Below, one piece after another: positions 8,235 through 17,046 of a stretch of 64,000 nt of DNA. Source of the DNA: Rhodospira trueperi (GTDB taxonomy: Bacteria; Pseudomonadota; Alphaproteobacteria; Rhodospirillales; Rhodospirillaceae); the NCBI RefSeq assembly GCF_900101965.1, contig NZ_FNAP01000006.1, forward strand, positions 124,001 to 188,000. The letters are read 5' to 3'. The notes beneath the pieces were generated by a model. That model did no database searches and was not told where the DNA came from. It saw nothing but the letters and a program-made list of their open reading frames with translations. The translations under genes and the position numbers were made by a program. Each line of letters starts with the position of its first letter. Position 1 is the first letter of the stretch.

Positions 8235-10502
8235 ATGACCCCACGGCCCGCCACAGCCTGCGGCGATGCACCCGGCGCAACCCTGTTCGGCGCGGCGCGC
8301 AGGGTGGCGGTGCTGCTGCCGGTGCCGGTGGACGCCCCCTATGACTACGCCGTGCCGCCGGAGATGGAGCCGGTGGCGCCGGGCGACCTCGTCCGCGTGC
8401 CGCTGGGCAAGCGGATCGAAACCGGCGTGGTGTGGGGCGAGGGTGCCGCCGACGTCCCCGAAACCAAACTGCGCCCGATCCTGGAACGCCTGGACGTGCC
8501 GCCGATGCCGGCGCCCTTGCGCGACCTGATCGATTGGTGCGCGGCCTATACGCTGGCGCCGCTTGGGCAAGTCTTGCGCATGGCGCTGTCGGTGCCGGAG
8601 GCGCTGGACCCGCCCAAGCCGCGCACCGGCTATACCGCGCGGGTCGCCGACCTGTCGGAGACCACGCTGCGCGCCACAGACGCCCGCCGAAAGGTGTTGG
8701 AGGCGGCGCGGGCGTGGCCGTCGTCCGAACCGCCGCCTGCCGCCGCCGACCTTGCCCGCCGCGCCGGGGTGGGGGCGACGGTGGTGCGCGGTTTGGCGGA
8801 GGGCGGCGCGCTGGCCCCGGTCCCGGTGGTCGAGGAGCCCGAGATCACGGCGCCCGACCCGCACCGCGCCGGCCCCGCCCTGTCGCCCGACCAGGCCCGC
8901 GCGGCCGATGTCTTGCGCGCGGCGGCGCGCGGCGGCTTTTCCGTCACCCTGCTGGAGGGCGTGACCGGCTCCGGCAAGACCGAGGTCTATTTCGAGGCCG
9001 TCGCCGAGACCCTGGCCCGGGGCCGGCAGGTCCTCGTGCTGCTGCCGGAGATCGCCCTGACCGCCCGCTGGCCGGAGCGCTTTCGCGACCGCTTCGGCGC
9101 CCCGCCCGCGCCGTGGCATTCCGACATGCCGCGCGCGCAGCGGCGCGACATCTGGCGGGCGGTGGCCTTCGGGCGGGTGAGCGTGGTGGTGGGTGCGCGC
9201 TCCGCCCTGTTCCTGCCGTTTCCCGACCTGGGCCTGATCATCATCGACGAAGAGCACGACGGCGCCTTCAAGCAGGAGGACGGCGTGCCCTACAACGCCC
9301 GGGACATGGCCGTGGTGCGGGGCCGCGCCGGCGCGCATGCGGTGGTTATGGCCTCCGCCACGCCGTCGCTGGAAACCGTGCTGAACGCGCGCGCCGGGCG
9401 TTATGCGTTTGTGCCCCTGCCCCGGCGCCACGGCGGCGCGGCGCTGCCGGCCATCGAGACCCTGGACCTGCGCGCCCACCCGCCCGAGAAGTGGCAGCGC
9501 CAAGGAATGCTGGCGCCGTCGTTTCTGGCGCCGCCCCTGCTGGACGCCATGGACGCCACTATCCGTCGGGGCGAGCAGGTGCTGCTGTTCCTGAACCGGC
9601 GGGGATACGCCCCGTTGACGCTGTGCCGGGCCTGCGGCCACCGAATGCAGTGCCCCAACTGCTCGGCCTGGCTGGTGGAGCACCGGCACCGGCGCCTGCT
9701 TCAGTGCCATCATTGCGACTACCGGATGCCGCTGCCCGAGACCTGCCCGGCGTGCGGAACGGCGGACGCGCTGGCCCCGTGCGGCCCCGGGGTCGAGCGG
9801 GTGGCGGAGGAGGTGGCGAGCCGCTTCCCCACCGCGCGGCTGGTGGTGGCGGCCTCGGACACCCTGCTGGGGCCGACGGCGGCGGCCGAACTGATGGAGC
9901 GCATCGAACAGGGCGCGGTGGACATCGTCATCGGTACCCAGGTGATGGCCAAGGGCCACCATTTCCCGCTGTTGACCCTGGTGGGGGTGGTGGACGCCGA
10001 CCTGGGGCTGTCGGGGGGCGATCTGCGCGCGGCGGAGCGGACGTTTCAACTGCTGCACCAAGTCTCCGGCCGCGCCGGGCGGGCCGAGCGGCCGGGCCGC
10101 GTGCTGGTGCAGACGGCCGACCCGGAACATCCGGTGATGCGCGCCCTGGTCTCGGGCGACGCCGAGACCTTCCTGGCGGTGGAGGCGGAAACGCGGCAGG
10201 CGGTGATGATGCCGCCGTTCGGCCGGCTGGTGGCGCTGGTCGTCTCCGGGCTGGACGAGCGCGCGGTGATCGAGGCCGGCAAGGCCCTGGCCCGGAGCGC
10301 GCCCCGGGCCGCCGACGTCGAGGTGCTCGGCCCCGCTCCGGCGCCGCTGGCCGTGCTGCGCCGTCAGCACCGCCACCGCCTGCTGCTGAAGGCGGCGCGG
10401 TCGGTCCGCGTCCAGCCCCTGGTGCGCGACTGGCTGGCGGCGGTCAAACTGCCCCCGGGCGTGCGGGTGAAGGTGGACGTCGATCCGTATGGGTTTATGT
10501 GA
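8235..10502 (+). CDS. priA: Primosomal replication restart helicase PriA
   Basis: 755-residue 3'-to-5' superfamily 2 helicase that reloads the replisome at stalled forks. It shows an N-terminal DNA-binding domain ([17 protein letters not shown]), Walker A in [15 protein letters not shown] (about residue 243), the DEEH box in [14 protein letters not shown] (about residue 337) and a zinc-binding segment with [13 protein letters not shown] then [10 protein letters not shown] and CPACG (about residues 463-515), followed by the helicase motifs [13 protein letters not shown] and [10 protein letters not shown]. The length is normal. The MntA-like gene starts 67 bases downstream. Confidence 0.96.
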   Translation: MTPRPATACGDAPGATLFGAARRVAVLLPVPVDAPYDYAVPPEMEPVAPGDLVRVPLGKRIETGVVWGEGAADVPETKLRPILERLDVPPMPAPLRDLIDWCAAYTLAPLGQVLRMALSVPEALDPPKPRTGYTARVADLSETTLRATDARRKVLEAARAWPSSEPPPAAADLARRAGVGATVVRGLAEGGALAPVPVVEEPEITAPDPHRAGPALSPDQARAADVLRAAARGGFSVTLLEGVTGSGKTEVYFEAVAETLARGRQVLVLLPEIALTARWPERFRDRFGAPPAPWHSDMPRAQRRDIWRAVAFGRVSVVVGARSALFLPFPDLGLIIIDEEHDGAFKQEDGVPYNARDMAVVRGRAGAHAVVMASATPSLETVLNARAGRYAFVPLPRRHGGAALPAIETLDLRAHPPEKWQRQGMLAPSFLAPPLLDAMDATIRRGEQVLLFLNRRGYAPLTLCRACGHRMQCPNCSAWLVEHRHRRLLQCHHCDYRMPLPETCPACGTADALAPCGPGVERVAEEVASRFPTARLVVAASDTLLGPTAAAELMERIEQGAVDIVIGTQVMAKGHHFPLLTLVGVVDADLGLSGGDLRAAERTFQLLHQVSGRAGRAERPGRVLVQTADPEHPVMRALVSGDAETFLAVEAETRQAVMMPPFGRLVALVVSGLDERAVIEAGKALARSAPRAADVEVLGPAPAPLAVLRRQHRHRLLLKAARSVRVQPLVRDWLAAVKLPPGVRVKVDVDPYGFM

Positions 10503-10569
10503 GGGGGTGCGGTGTCGCTGCCGCAGGCGTAGGATGAGATCGGGAACGGTCTTGTCAGGGGAGCCGTCC

Positions 10570-10863
10570 ATGAAGCCATCAGCCGCCTTTCGTCAGCATC
10601 GCGATGCCATCCTCAGCTTGTCCGCGCGGCACGGGCTCCGGAACGTCCGCGTGTTCGGATCGGCGGCGCGGGGCGAGGACCACGACGGCAGCGACCTTGA
10701 TCTGCTCGTCGATCCGACGCCCGACGTGACCACATACTTCGATATCGTGGATTTCAAGGCCGAGGCGGAACGCCTTCTGGGCGTGCCGGTGGATGTCCGC
10801 ACCCCCGGGGACCTGCACACCACCTTCAGGGAGAAGGCGGTCTCGGAGGCCGTCCTTCTATGA
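10570..10863 (+). CDS. MntA-type minimal nucleotidyltransferase (antitoxin of a HEPN-MNT pair)
   Basis: 97 residues with the minimal nucleotidyltransferase signature [24 protein letters not shown], then RG, then the metal-binding D-x-D pair. In MntA-HepT systems the nucleotidyltransferase neutralises the HEPN ribonuclease by adding AMP groups to a tyrosine beside its active site. The stop overlaps the next start in the sequence ATGA, as is usual for such pairs. The ATG at 10570 is used because an upstream in-frame start would run into the priA 3' end. Confidence 0.85.
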   Translation: MKPSAAFRQHRDAILSLSARHGLRNVRVFGSAARGEDHDGSDLDLLVDPTPDVTTYFDIVDFKAEAERLLGVPVDVRTPGDLHTTFREKAVSEAVLL

Positions 10864-11063
10864 CCGTGGGGAAGGGGCGGTTCGCGGCGGCGGAGTTGTT
10901 GCGGTTCATGCTGGACGCGGCCGAGGCGATCGAGGTGTACGTGGCGGATGTCAAGAAACAGGACTTTCTCGACGATACCGTAAATGGACGCATGATACGG
11001 GAGGCCGTCGTATACAATCTCGGCGTCCTTGGTGAAGTCGCCAATGATATCTGCCGGACATGA
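10860..11063 (+). CDS. Truncated HepT-like HEPN-domain protein
   Basis: 67 residues that match only the N-terminal half of HepT/DUF86 proteins (normally about 110-140): LLRFMLDAAEAIEVYVADV, KKQDFLDDTVNGRMIREAVVYNLGVLGEVAND, then a stop. The catalytic arginine-x4-6-histidine motif and its PW..I.G(M)RN context, which normally follow, are absent. Neither of the other two forward frames downstream restores it, so this looks like a domain truncation rather than one frameshift. It begins within the ATGA overlap with the nucleotidyltransferase gene. It is probably inactive as a ribonuclease. Confidence 0.7.
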   Translation: MTVGKGRFAAAELLRFMLDAAEAIEVYVADVKKQDFLDDTVNGRMIREAVVYNLGVLGEVANDICRT

Positions 11064-11224
11064 CACGCTCCCTTCGCGCACTGGTGGATAAGGTTGAGGG
11101 GGCCGAGGGAACCTGAACGCGAAAGAAACCGGGATCGGTTTTGGGGCGGCCGGCCGAAGGACAATCCCCGAGCACCCCGGCCACATGAACGTCGATCTGC
11201 ATGGGTTGCTGTCAGGGGAATGCC

Positions 11225-11854
11225 ATGAACCGGCCGGAAGACCTGGCGGCGCTCGCCGCGCGCACGGCGGAGATCTACCAGCGCAACGCGGCCCGGTTCG
11301 ATGCCGAGCGGGCGCGCGTGCTGTTCGAGCGGGACTGGCTGGAGCGGTTCGCGGCGCTGCTTCCGGCCGGCGGATCCGTCCTGGATGTCGGGTGCGGTGC
11401 CGGGGAGCCCCTGGCGGCCTTTATCATCGAGCGGGGCCATGCGGTGACCGGTGTGGATATCGCGCCGGCGATGATCGACCGGGCGCGCGCCCGGTTTCCG
11501 GCGGCCGTCTGGACCGTGGGCGACATGCGAACCCTGGATATGGGGCGGACGTTCGACGGAATCCTGGGCTGGCACAGCTTTTTTCACCTGAGGCCGGACG
11601 AGCAGCGCGCCACCCTGCCCCGGTTCGCCGCCCACCTGAACCCGGGGGGCGTTCTGATGATCACCGTCGGGCCGGCCGAAACGGAGGTGGTGGGCCGCGT
11701 CGGCGACGACCCGATCTATCACGCCAGTCTGGCGCCGGACGAGTACAGGCGCATCCTGGCGGCGCTCGGTCTTCGGATCGTCCGCTTCGTGCCCGAGGAC
11801 CCGTCGTGCGACCAAGCGTCCGTGCTTCTGGCCCGGAAGCGGGACGGACCCTGA
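11225..11854 (+). CDS. Class I SAM-dependent methyltransferase
   Basis: 209 residues with the Rossmann-type methyltransferase motifs: SVLDVGCGAGEPLA (motif I, about residues 51-64), AVTGVDIAPAMIDRARARFP (motif II) and GGVLMITVGPAE (post III). The substrate is unknown. The ATG at 11225 follows CAGGGGAA; an in-frame ATG at 11201 adds eight unlikely residues. It stands alone between the HEPN-MNT pair and yggS. Confidence 0.85.
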   Translation: MNRPEDLAALAARTAEIYQRNAARFDAERARVLFERDWLERFAALLPAGGSVLDVGCGAGEPLAAFIIERGHAVTGVDIAPAMIDRARARFPAAVWTVGDMRTLDMGRTFDGILGWHSFFHLRPDEQRATLPRFAAHLNPGGVLMITVGPAETEVVGRVGDDPIYHASLAPDEYRRILAALGLRIVRFVPEDPSCDQASVLLARKRDGP

Positions 11855-11885
11855 GGCCGCGTCGCGACGAGGACCCGCGCGACAT

Positions 11886-11930
11886 GCGGATCGGCTCTGG
11901 GCGGATCGGCTCTGGGCGGATCGGCTCTGG
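11886..11930. repeat. Three perfect tandem 15-bp repeats
   Basis: The unit GCGGATCGGCTCTGG occurs three times without a mismatch at 11886-11900, 11901-11915 and 11916-11930, between the methyltransferase stop and yggS. The third copy is followed by ACAG. Confidence 0.9.
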
Positions 11931-11999
11931 ACAGAAGGGGGCGGGACTGCGGTATAGGGTCATCCCTTCCGTCGGCCGGTATCAAACGGTGTTCGCATC

Positions 12000-12692
12000 A
12001 TGACGACAGCCCGCCCCGACATCGTCGGCACTCTCGCCGCCGTTCAGAACTCCATCGCCGCCGCCGCGCGCGAGGCCGGCCGCGACCCGGCGGAGGTCAC
12101 CCTGGTGGCCGTGGCCAAGACCCACGGCGCCGACCGCGCCGAGGCCGCGCTGGCCGCCGGGCACCGGGTGTTCGGCGAGAACCGCGTGCAGGAGGCCCAG
12201 GGCAAGTGGCCCGCCCTGCGGGAGCGCTACCCCGATCTGGAGTTGCACCTCATCGGCCCGTTGCAGTCGAACAAGGCCGCCGATGCCGTCGCCCTGTTCG
12301 ACGTCATCGAGACCGTGGACCGCCCCAAGCTGGCCGCCGCGTTGGCGAAGGAGATGGACCGCCAGAACCGCCGGCCGTCCTGCCTGATCCAGGTCAACAC
12401 CGGCGAGGAGCCGCAGAAGGCCGGCGTGCCGCCCGCCGAGGCCGATGCCTTCATCGCCCACTGCCGCGACGCGGTCGGGCTACCCGTCACGGGCGTGATG
12501 TGCATTCCGCCGTTCGAGGACGAACCGTCGCCGCACTTCGCCCTGCTGCGCGAAATCGCCCGGCGCAACGACCTGCCCATGGTCTCCATGGGCATGAGTG
12601 GAGACTACCCCATCGCCGTCCAGCAGGGCGCCACCCACGTCCGCGTCGGCAGCGCCATCTTCGGCGAGCGGCCCACTCCGCCGAAATCCTGA
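12000..12692 (+). CDS. yggS: YggS-family pyridoxal phosphate homeostasis protein
   Basis: 230 residues of the YggS/PROSC family, which binds PLP as an internal aldimine and buffers the cofactor. The lysine is K40 in LVAVAKTHGA. Other signatures are FGENRVQEAQGKW, LHLIGPLQSNK, IQVNTGEEPQKAG, VSMGMSGDYPIAVQQGATHVRVGSAIFGER. Length and start are standard. The small gene at 12716 starts 23 bases after its stop and is probably in the same operon. Confidence 0.93.
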   Translation: MTTARPDIVGTLAAVQNSIAAAAREAGRDPAEVTLVAVAKTHGADRAEAALAAGHRVFGENRVQEAQGKWPALRERYPDLELHLIGPLQSNKAADAVALFDVIETVDRPKLAAALAKEMDRQNRRPSCLIQVNTGEEPQKAGVPPAEADAFIAHCRDAVGLPVTGVMCIPPFEDEPSPHFALLREIARRNDLPMVSMGMSGDYPIAVQQGATHVRVGSAIFGERPTPPKS

Positions 12693-12715
12693 TCCCCGCG
12701 ACCGGAGCGCGCCCC

Positions 12716-13060
12716 ATGCCGCCCAAGGCCAACCCCCTGAAGCTGAACAAGCTGCAACTGAAGACCCTGACGCTGTTGCAGGAGCTGGCGCGCGACCCGG
12801 CGGTGGCCAGCACCGACCCGGAGACGGGCACCGTGCACATCGGGGTCCTGCCACGTCCGCACGGCGACCATTTCCACGTTGGCCCCTATGTCGTGATGGC
12901 ATCGGATGCCACGGGGATGGACAACACGGGCGTGTGGTTGGCGCTGATGCGCAAGCGGTTGGCTGAACTGCGGCCCGAGGGTGGCGCCTTCCTCATGCCG
13001 GAGGGGCTGGCCTACGACACCGGGATGCGAAAGGCGATCCTGCACGGCTCGGATCACTGA
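12716..13060 (+). CDS. Conserved-looking hypothetical protein
   Basis: 114 residues without signal peptide or membrane segment. It has a Lys/Leu-rich helical start (KANPLKLNKLQLKTLTLLQELARDP), then a compact sheet-like part with the His-rich segment GVLPRPHGDHFHVGPYVVMASDATG and a C-terminal helix (MRKRLAELRPEGG). The spacing of HGDHFH could suit metal or nucleotide binding, but this is a guess. It follows yggS closely. It converges on the next gene with a 7-base overlap of the two 3' ends. Confidence 0.7.
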   Translation: MPPKANPLKLNKLQLKTLTLLQELARDPAVASTDPETGTVHIGVLPRPHGDHFHVGPYVVMASDATGMDNTGVWLALMRKRLAELRPEGGAFLMPEGLAYDTGMRKAILHGSDH

Positions 13061-13632
13061 TTCGCGTCGGCCGGGGCCTGTTGGCCGAAACACGCCCGCA
13101 GGGCCGCGTCCGTGGCGGCCGCGCTGTCGCGACCACGGGCGACGAGGGTCCGGAACCAGTCATCGCCGGACAGGGTGGTCCGCATGTGCGCGCGCAACGC
13201 CGGCCAGTCCGGATGGCCGTCCGACCGCCGGGTCAGCGCCTCGGCGCGGATCGACACGGTGGTGTAGCGGGCGTCGGCATCGCGCAACGCGGCCTCGTCC
13301 TCCCGCTCCCAGGCGAACGACCGCCACGGCGTGCCGTCGGCAGACAGCGGACGCAGCCGATCGGGGTCCGCCGCCGCAAGCCAGTCCAGACGGATCGTCC
13401 GGGCCTTGGCCAGCGTCACCTGACGGTCGCGGTTGAGCGACGCCAGCGCGCCCAAATCCGGTCGTTGGACGGCGATGAGATCCCGCAGGGCATCCTGGAA
13501 CGCCACCTTGGCGGCGAGGTCATCGGCCAGGGGCGCGCGCAGGCAGTCGGCCAGGGGGTCGTCGGCCCGGGCGGCGTTCCCCGCCAACCCCAGCGATAGG
13601 CCGACAGCGAGGGCCAGACAGAAGCGGACCAT
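13054..13632 (-). CDS. Hypothetical periplasmic protein
   Basis: 192 residues. A Sec signal peptide is clear (MVRFCLALAVGLSLGLAGNAARA, cleavage before DD). The mature part has two cysteines, C at ADCLRAP and C at RACFGQ near the C terminus, which could form one disulfide joining the ends of a helical bundle. I do not recognise the family; the pattern of paired cysteines in a small helical periplasmic protein recalls DUF1311/LprI-like proteins but the signature is not convincing. Confidence 0.65.
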   Translation of the reverse strand: MVRFCLALAVGLSLGLAGNAARADDPLADCLRAPLADDLAAKVAFQDALRDLIAVQRPDLGALASLNRDRQVTLAKARTIRLDWLAAADPDRLRPLSADGTPWRSFAWEREDEAALRDADARYTTVSIRAEALTRRSDGHPDWPALRAHMRTTLSGDDWFRTLVARGRDSAAATDAALRACFGQQAPADANQ

Positions 13633-13706
13633 GGCGGTGTCTCCCGATCAGTTTGGACACGCACGGAACAGATCCCGTCTCCGACGGGCGCGCCGGCCGG
13701 CGGTCT

Positions 13707-14723
13707 CTACCCCACCCCGACCAGCGCGATCTTGATCACCAGAACCAGCGCCACCAGCGCGCCGTTGAGAAAACAGGCCCGCACGTACAGGCGCAGGGCG
13801 CGGCGGATGTCCTTCGGCGTCACCCGGGCGCGGCCGTCGCCCACCCAGGGCTCGTTGGTGGCCTGCCCGTGGTACTGGCGCGGCCCCGACAGCGCTAGCC
13901 CCAGCGCCCCGGCGGTGGCCGCTTCCGGCCAGCCGGCGTTGGGCGAGCGGTGGCGGCGGGCGTCGCGGCGCAGGATGCGCACCGATTCGCGCCAGTCGGC
14001 GCGCGGCAGCGTGGCGGCGGCGGCCACGATCAGCAGCCCCGACAGGCGCGCCGGCAGCCAGTTCCAGGCGTCGTCCAGCCGCGCCGAGGCCCAGCCGAAG
14101 TCCCCGTGCCGCTCGGTGCGGTGCCCGATCATGGAATCGAGGGTGTTGATCATCTTGTAGGCCAGCAGGCCCGGCAGGCCGAAGACGACATACCAGAACA
14201 CCGGCGCCACCACGCCGTCGGAGAAGTTCTCGGCCAGCGATTCGATCGCGGCGCGGCCGATGCCGCCGGCGTCCAGGCGCTCCGGGTCGCGGCCCACGAG
14301 GTGACGGATGGCCTTGCGCGCGGCCTCGACGCCGCCCGTCTCCAGCGCCCGGCCGACGTCGCGGACATGGTCGTACAGGCTCTTCTGCGCCAACAGGACC
14401 GCCACCAGGACCAGTTCGACCACCCAGCCGGCCAGGGCGGCGGTGGACAGCCATTGCACCAGAAACCCAAGGGCGGCGGCGGCGGCGGTCAGGCCCAGCG
14501 CCGCCACGACGCCGCGCAGGCGCCGGTCCAGGGCGGAGCGCTGGGGCCGGTTCAGGCGCCCGTCGGCCTCGCCGATCCAGTGGCCCATGACCACGACAGG
14601 ATGCGGCAGCACGCGGAACACCGGGCCGAACTCGCCCAGATAGGCGTCGAGTACCAGCGCGCCGAGCAGCAGCACCAGCGGGTCGAACACATCGGTCGTG
14701 GCATAGTCGAACAGCAGGAACAT
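13707..14723 (-). CDS. cobD: Adenosylcobinamide-phosphate synthase CobD/CbiB
   Basis: Integral membrane enzyme that attaches aminopropanol (phosphate) to adenosylcobyric acid. The 338 residues show several membrane segments (LVLLLGALVLDAYLG, LGLTAAAAALGFLVQWLS, VVELVLVAVLLAQ, C-terminal LNGALVALVLVIKIALVG) and the family signatures HPVVVMGHWIGEADGRLN, AIESLAENFSDGVVAPVFWYVVFGLPG, YKMINTLDSMIGHR and DDAWNWLPARLSG. The start at 14723 (MFLLFDYA) suits the family; the longer upstream frame adds an Arg/His-rich stretch that is unlikely. It acts after CobQ, which is encoded about 9 kb to the left. Confidence 0.93.
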   Translation of the reverse strand: MFLLFDYATTDVFDPLVLLLGALVLDAYLGEFGPVFRVLPHPVVVMGHWIGEADGRLNRPQRSALDRRLRGVVAALGLTAAAAALGFLVQWLSTAALAGWVVELVLVAVLLAQKSLYDHVRDVGRALETGGVEAARKAIRHLVGRDPERLDAGGIGRAAIESLAENFSDGVVAPVFWYVVFGLPGLLAYKMINTLDSMIGHRTERHGDFGWASARLDDAWNWLPARLSGLLIVAAAATLPRADWRESVRILRRDARRHRSPNAGWPEAATAGALGLALSGPRQYHGQATNEPWVGDGRARVTPKDIRRALRLYVRACFLNGALVALVLVIKIALVGVG

Positions 14724-14880
14724 GGTGGCCGCACCATGCCACCAGCGGCGCGGCGGGGGAAGGGTTTGGCGGACGGGCCGCAAGGCACTCGCATGTGAAC
14801 GGCGGTGCCTGCCTGCGGCCCGCACCCTTTTTTCGGGTTGGTCGCCATTGCCTTCTGATCTGACCTGGAGGCCGGCGGAT

Positions 14881-14985
14881 CGTCATTGCGAGCCCGCGTC
14901 TTTTTGATGCGGGCGAAGCAATCCAGGGCCGAAGACTGCATTCTTTGCCCTGGATTGCTTCGTCGCTGCGCTCCTCGCAATGACG
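14881..14985. repeat. Palindromic intergenic element, family A copy 1
   Basis: Outer ends CGTCATTGCGAG and CTCGCAATGACG are perfect inverted repeats; inner arms GAAGCAATCCAGGGC (14915-14929) and GCCCTGGATTGCTTC (14947-14961) pair perfectly around 17 bases. A side hairpin (GCCCGC-GCGGGC) lies between. Related copies are at 40456-40559 and 47552-47666. Confidence 0.9.
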
Positions 14986-15007
14986 AGTCTTCCGAAAGAC
15001 CTCTGTC

Positions 15008-15300
15008 TTACTTCAGGTCGCCGGCCATGCCCGGGTACAGCACCTGGGTTTCGCCGGTGGCGTCGTCCACCCCGTCGTTGTCGGTGGCGGAGATCAGGGT
15101 GCCGTCGGCGGTGATGGCCAGGCTCTCGATCTTGTCCGGGGTCCAGCCGTTGCGGGCCGCCATCAGCGGCAGCAGGTCCAGGGCCACGGTCTTTTCAACC
15201 ACCGGCAGGGATTCGCCGTGGGCCACCGGGGTGACGCCGTCCAGCGAGATCACCGTCACCTGCTTGATGGCCGCGTCCGGGCCCCCCTTAGGGCCGCGTC
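15008..15300 (-). pseudogene. C-terminal remnant of an esterase-like phytase-family protein
   Basis: The leftward frame encodes VTVISLDGVTPVAHGESLPVVEK, then PDKIESLAITADGTLISATDNDGVDDATGETQVL. This is the characteristic end of PF13449-type proteins, which normally exceed 350 residues. Only about 85-97 residues remain. Upstream the frame stays open for a while but turns into a low-complexity Arg/Pro sequence with no family resemblance and no start with a ribosome site, then the lipid A deacylase stop. I therefore call it a decayed 3' fragment; an ATG at 15259 could still give an 83-residue product. Confidence 0.6.
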
Positions 15301-15376
15301 GCGGTTCGGGAGCGGGGCAGTCATGGAGGCCCGGTGCCCGGCCATGACGTTGGGATGGCGGAGACCGGCGCCGGCC

Positions 15377-16375
15377 CTAGAAACCGATCGCGATGCTTAC
15401 GGCGCCGTGGTTGGTCAGGCCGTTCTGGGTGTCGAAGGTCTTGGTTCCCAAGACGTGGGTGTATCCGACACGGACATTGTTGAAGAAGAACTGGACGCCC
15501 GCGCGGACCTCGCCGACGAGGGGGTTCTTGTCCACGCGCGGGCTGCCGTCGCCAAAGGTGTTGCCGTCCAGGAAAATGTCCCGGGCCACGGCGCGGCCCT
15601 CAATCCCCGCGAACACGTACCAGCCGTCGTCCGCGCCGGGATCGAACACGGCCGTGCCGGGCCGGCTCGGCCCGATCAGCGGCGGTCCCGCGTCCACCCG
15701 CAGCGACTGACCAAGCCGCACCATGGCGCCCGCATTGGCGTGGATGTAGGCGTTGCCGAACGCGGCGCCCACATGGGGCGTCAGGTCCATCTCCAGGCCC
15801 AGGGGTTCGGCCCGGGCCGCGCCCGGCCAACTGCGCTTGTAGCCGAGATTCACCACGGGTTCGTTGTCGAGCTGGTTGTCCCAGCCGCGCGGCCGCGCCA
15901 CGTGCATGATGTCGTGAACGATGGTCTGCGTGATGCCCGCCTGCGCGGCCGGTCCCACCATGCCCACCGTCAGCGACATCTGGTCCAGGTGGTGTTCGGC
16001 CTCGCTGAACAGTTCCATGGAGCCGAACAGAAACCCTGCCCAGGGGTGTTCGTCCGGCTGCGGCTCCCGGATCGTGATGTCGCTCGGCGTGAACATGGTC
16101 TGGCCCAGGCTGAACAGCACGCGCTCCCGTCCGTAGGCCGACATCAGCGGCAGAAACGCCGCCAGATCGTCCGCCCATGGGGTGTCCCGCATCGCCGGGC
16201 TGTAGCCGATGACGACGCCATTGGTGTAGTTGCGGTCGGTGTTCGCGAAGGAATCATTCTCAAGCTGGAACGTGACGATGGCGCCGTCGTCGCCCGCATC
16301 GGCGAACGCGGGCGCGGCCAAGCCCAGGCCCAGACCGATCAGGCTCAGAACACGAAGAGTCGAAAACCACGGCAC
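15377..16375 (-). CDS. LpxR-family outer-membrane lipid A 3'-O-deacylase
   Basis: 332 residues. The GTG at 16375 is chosen because a GGAGA lies 11 bases upstream and a signal peptide follows (FSTLRVLSLIGLGLGLAAPAFADA). The mature N terminus has the family hallmark FQLENDSFANTDRNYTNGVVIGY, containing the catalytic N-D pair (about residues 40-41) and the conserved T-N-G; the H in QTIVHDIMH matches the catalytic histidine region. The C terminus ends in Phe after alternating hydrophobic residues, as in beta-barrels. It would remove the 3'-acyloxyacyl chain of lipid A. The frame is open further upstream, but that part is repeat-derived. Confidence 0.82.
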   Translation of the reverse strand: MPWFSTLRVLSLIGLGLGLAAPAFADAGDDGAIVTFQLENDSFANTDRNYTNGVVIGYSPAMRDTPWADDLAAFLPLMSAYGRERVLFSLGQTMFTPSDITIREPQPDEHPWAGFLFGSMELFSEAEHHLDQMSLTVGMVGPAAQAGITQTIVHDIMHVARPRGWDNQLDNEPVVNLGYKRSWPGAARAEPLGLEMDLTPHVGAAFGNAYIHANAGAMVRLGQSLRVDAGPPLIGPSRPGTAVFDPGADDGWYVFAGIEGRAVARDIFLDGNTFGDGSPRVDKNPLVGEVRAGVQFFFNNVRVGYTHVLGTKTFDTQNGLTNHGAVSIAIGF

Positions 16376-16471
16376 GAGTCGAGGGTCTCCAGATGGGGCT
16401 CGGTTTTCATGGGTCTTGCGCGGTCTGTGGCGGCAACGCGCTCCCATCCGGCACCATAGCCGGCATTGCCC

Positions 16472-16575
16472 GGCATGGCGAGCCCCCGTCAACGGACGCG
16501 GGCGCGGCAATCCAGAGGCGGAGGTCACCACACCGTTAACCTGGACTGCTGTGTCGGCCAGTTCCTGGCAATGCC
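16472..16575. repeat. Degenerate palindromic element, family A copy
   Basis: Outer GGCATGGCGAGC and CTGGCAATGCC and inner GCGGCAATCCAGAGG and CCTGGACTGC retain the plan of the intact copy at 14881-14985 with many changes. It lies between the deacylase gene and the small coiled-coil gene. Confidence 0.55.
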
Positions 16576-16670
16576 CTCGGAAAGAGAGAGTTGCGACACG
16601 GGCAGGCCATTGGCAGAACGCCGTTTCGCCCCCATAATGGGAGTAAGGTGAGACGGAGGCATGACCAGTC

Positions 16671-16913
16671 ATGACCGATGATCCCGAGAACCTCGTATTG
16701 GTCTATCTGCGCCGCATGGACACCAAGCTGGATTCCATTGTCTCGGATTTGGCTGATGTCAAATTGCGGCTGAACGAAATGAACCACGGCTTCGCGGCGT
16801 GGCAGAGGATCGTGGTCGGGCACGGCGAAGCCAATGCGCGCGCTGACACGCGCATGGACCGCTTCGAGGATCGGTTGACGCGCATCGAACGCCGCCTCGA
16901 TCTCGTCGAGTAG
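16671..16913 (+). CDS. Small coiled-coil protein
   Basis: 80 residues, almost entirely helical with heptad-like spacing: YLRRMDTKLDSIVSDLADVKLRLNEM, a short break, then RMDRFEDRLTRIERRLDLVE at the end. No signal peptide or membrane segment. The pattern of repeated D-R-L and I/L positions suggests an oligomeric coiled coil. Small proteins of this look are common in Rhodospirillales without a known role; I cannot assign a function. It is followed by 133 bases before mutA. Confidence 0.65.
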   Translation: MTDDPENLVLVYLRRMDTKLDSIVSDLADVKLRLNEMNHGFAAWQRIVVGHGEANARADTRMDRFEDRLTRIERRLDLVE

Positions 16914-17046
16914 CGCCGCCCCTCTTGCAATTCCGATGCAGTCACGCAACGTTTGCCGACGCGGTGTGACATGCCGCGCCGCGTTGAAAGCGTGCGCGGA
17001 CCTTTGCTAAGGTGTCGTGCTTCCCCACAGGATAGGGTCTCCGATT

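Noticed and set aside
7485..10571. 1028-codon minus-strand frame over priA and the transaldolase gene
   Set aside because: Only its 3' part (7485-8147) is the transaldolase. The rest is antisense to priA in high-GC DNA and has no domain; a long open antisense frame is expected from third-position GC bias.
11064..11224. Continuation of the HEPN gene after its stop by frameshift
   Set aside because: Other frames encode no PW..I.G(M)RN or R-x4-6-H motif before their stops.
16376..16672. N-terminal extension of the lipid A deacylase frame to 16672
   Set aside because: It would bury the signal peptide 100 residues inside the protein and runs through a degenerate family A repeat.
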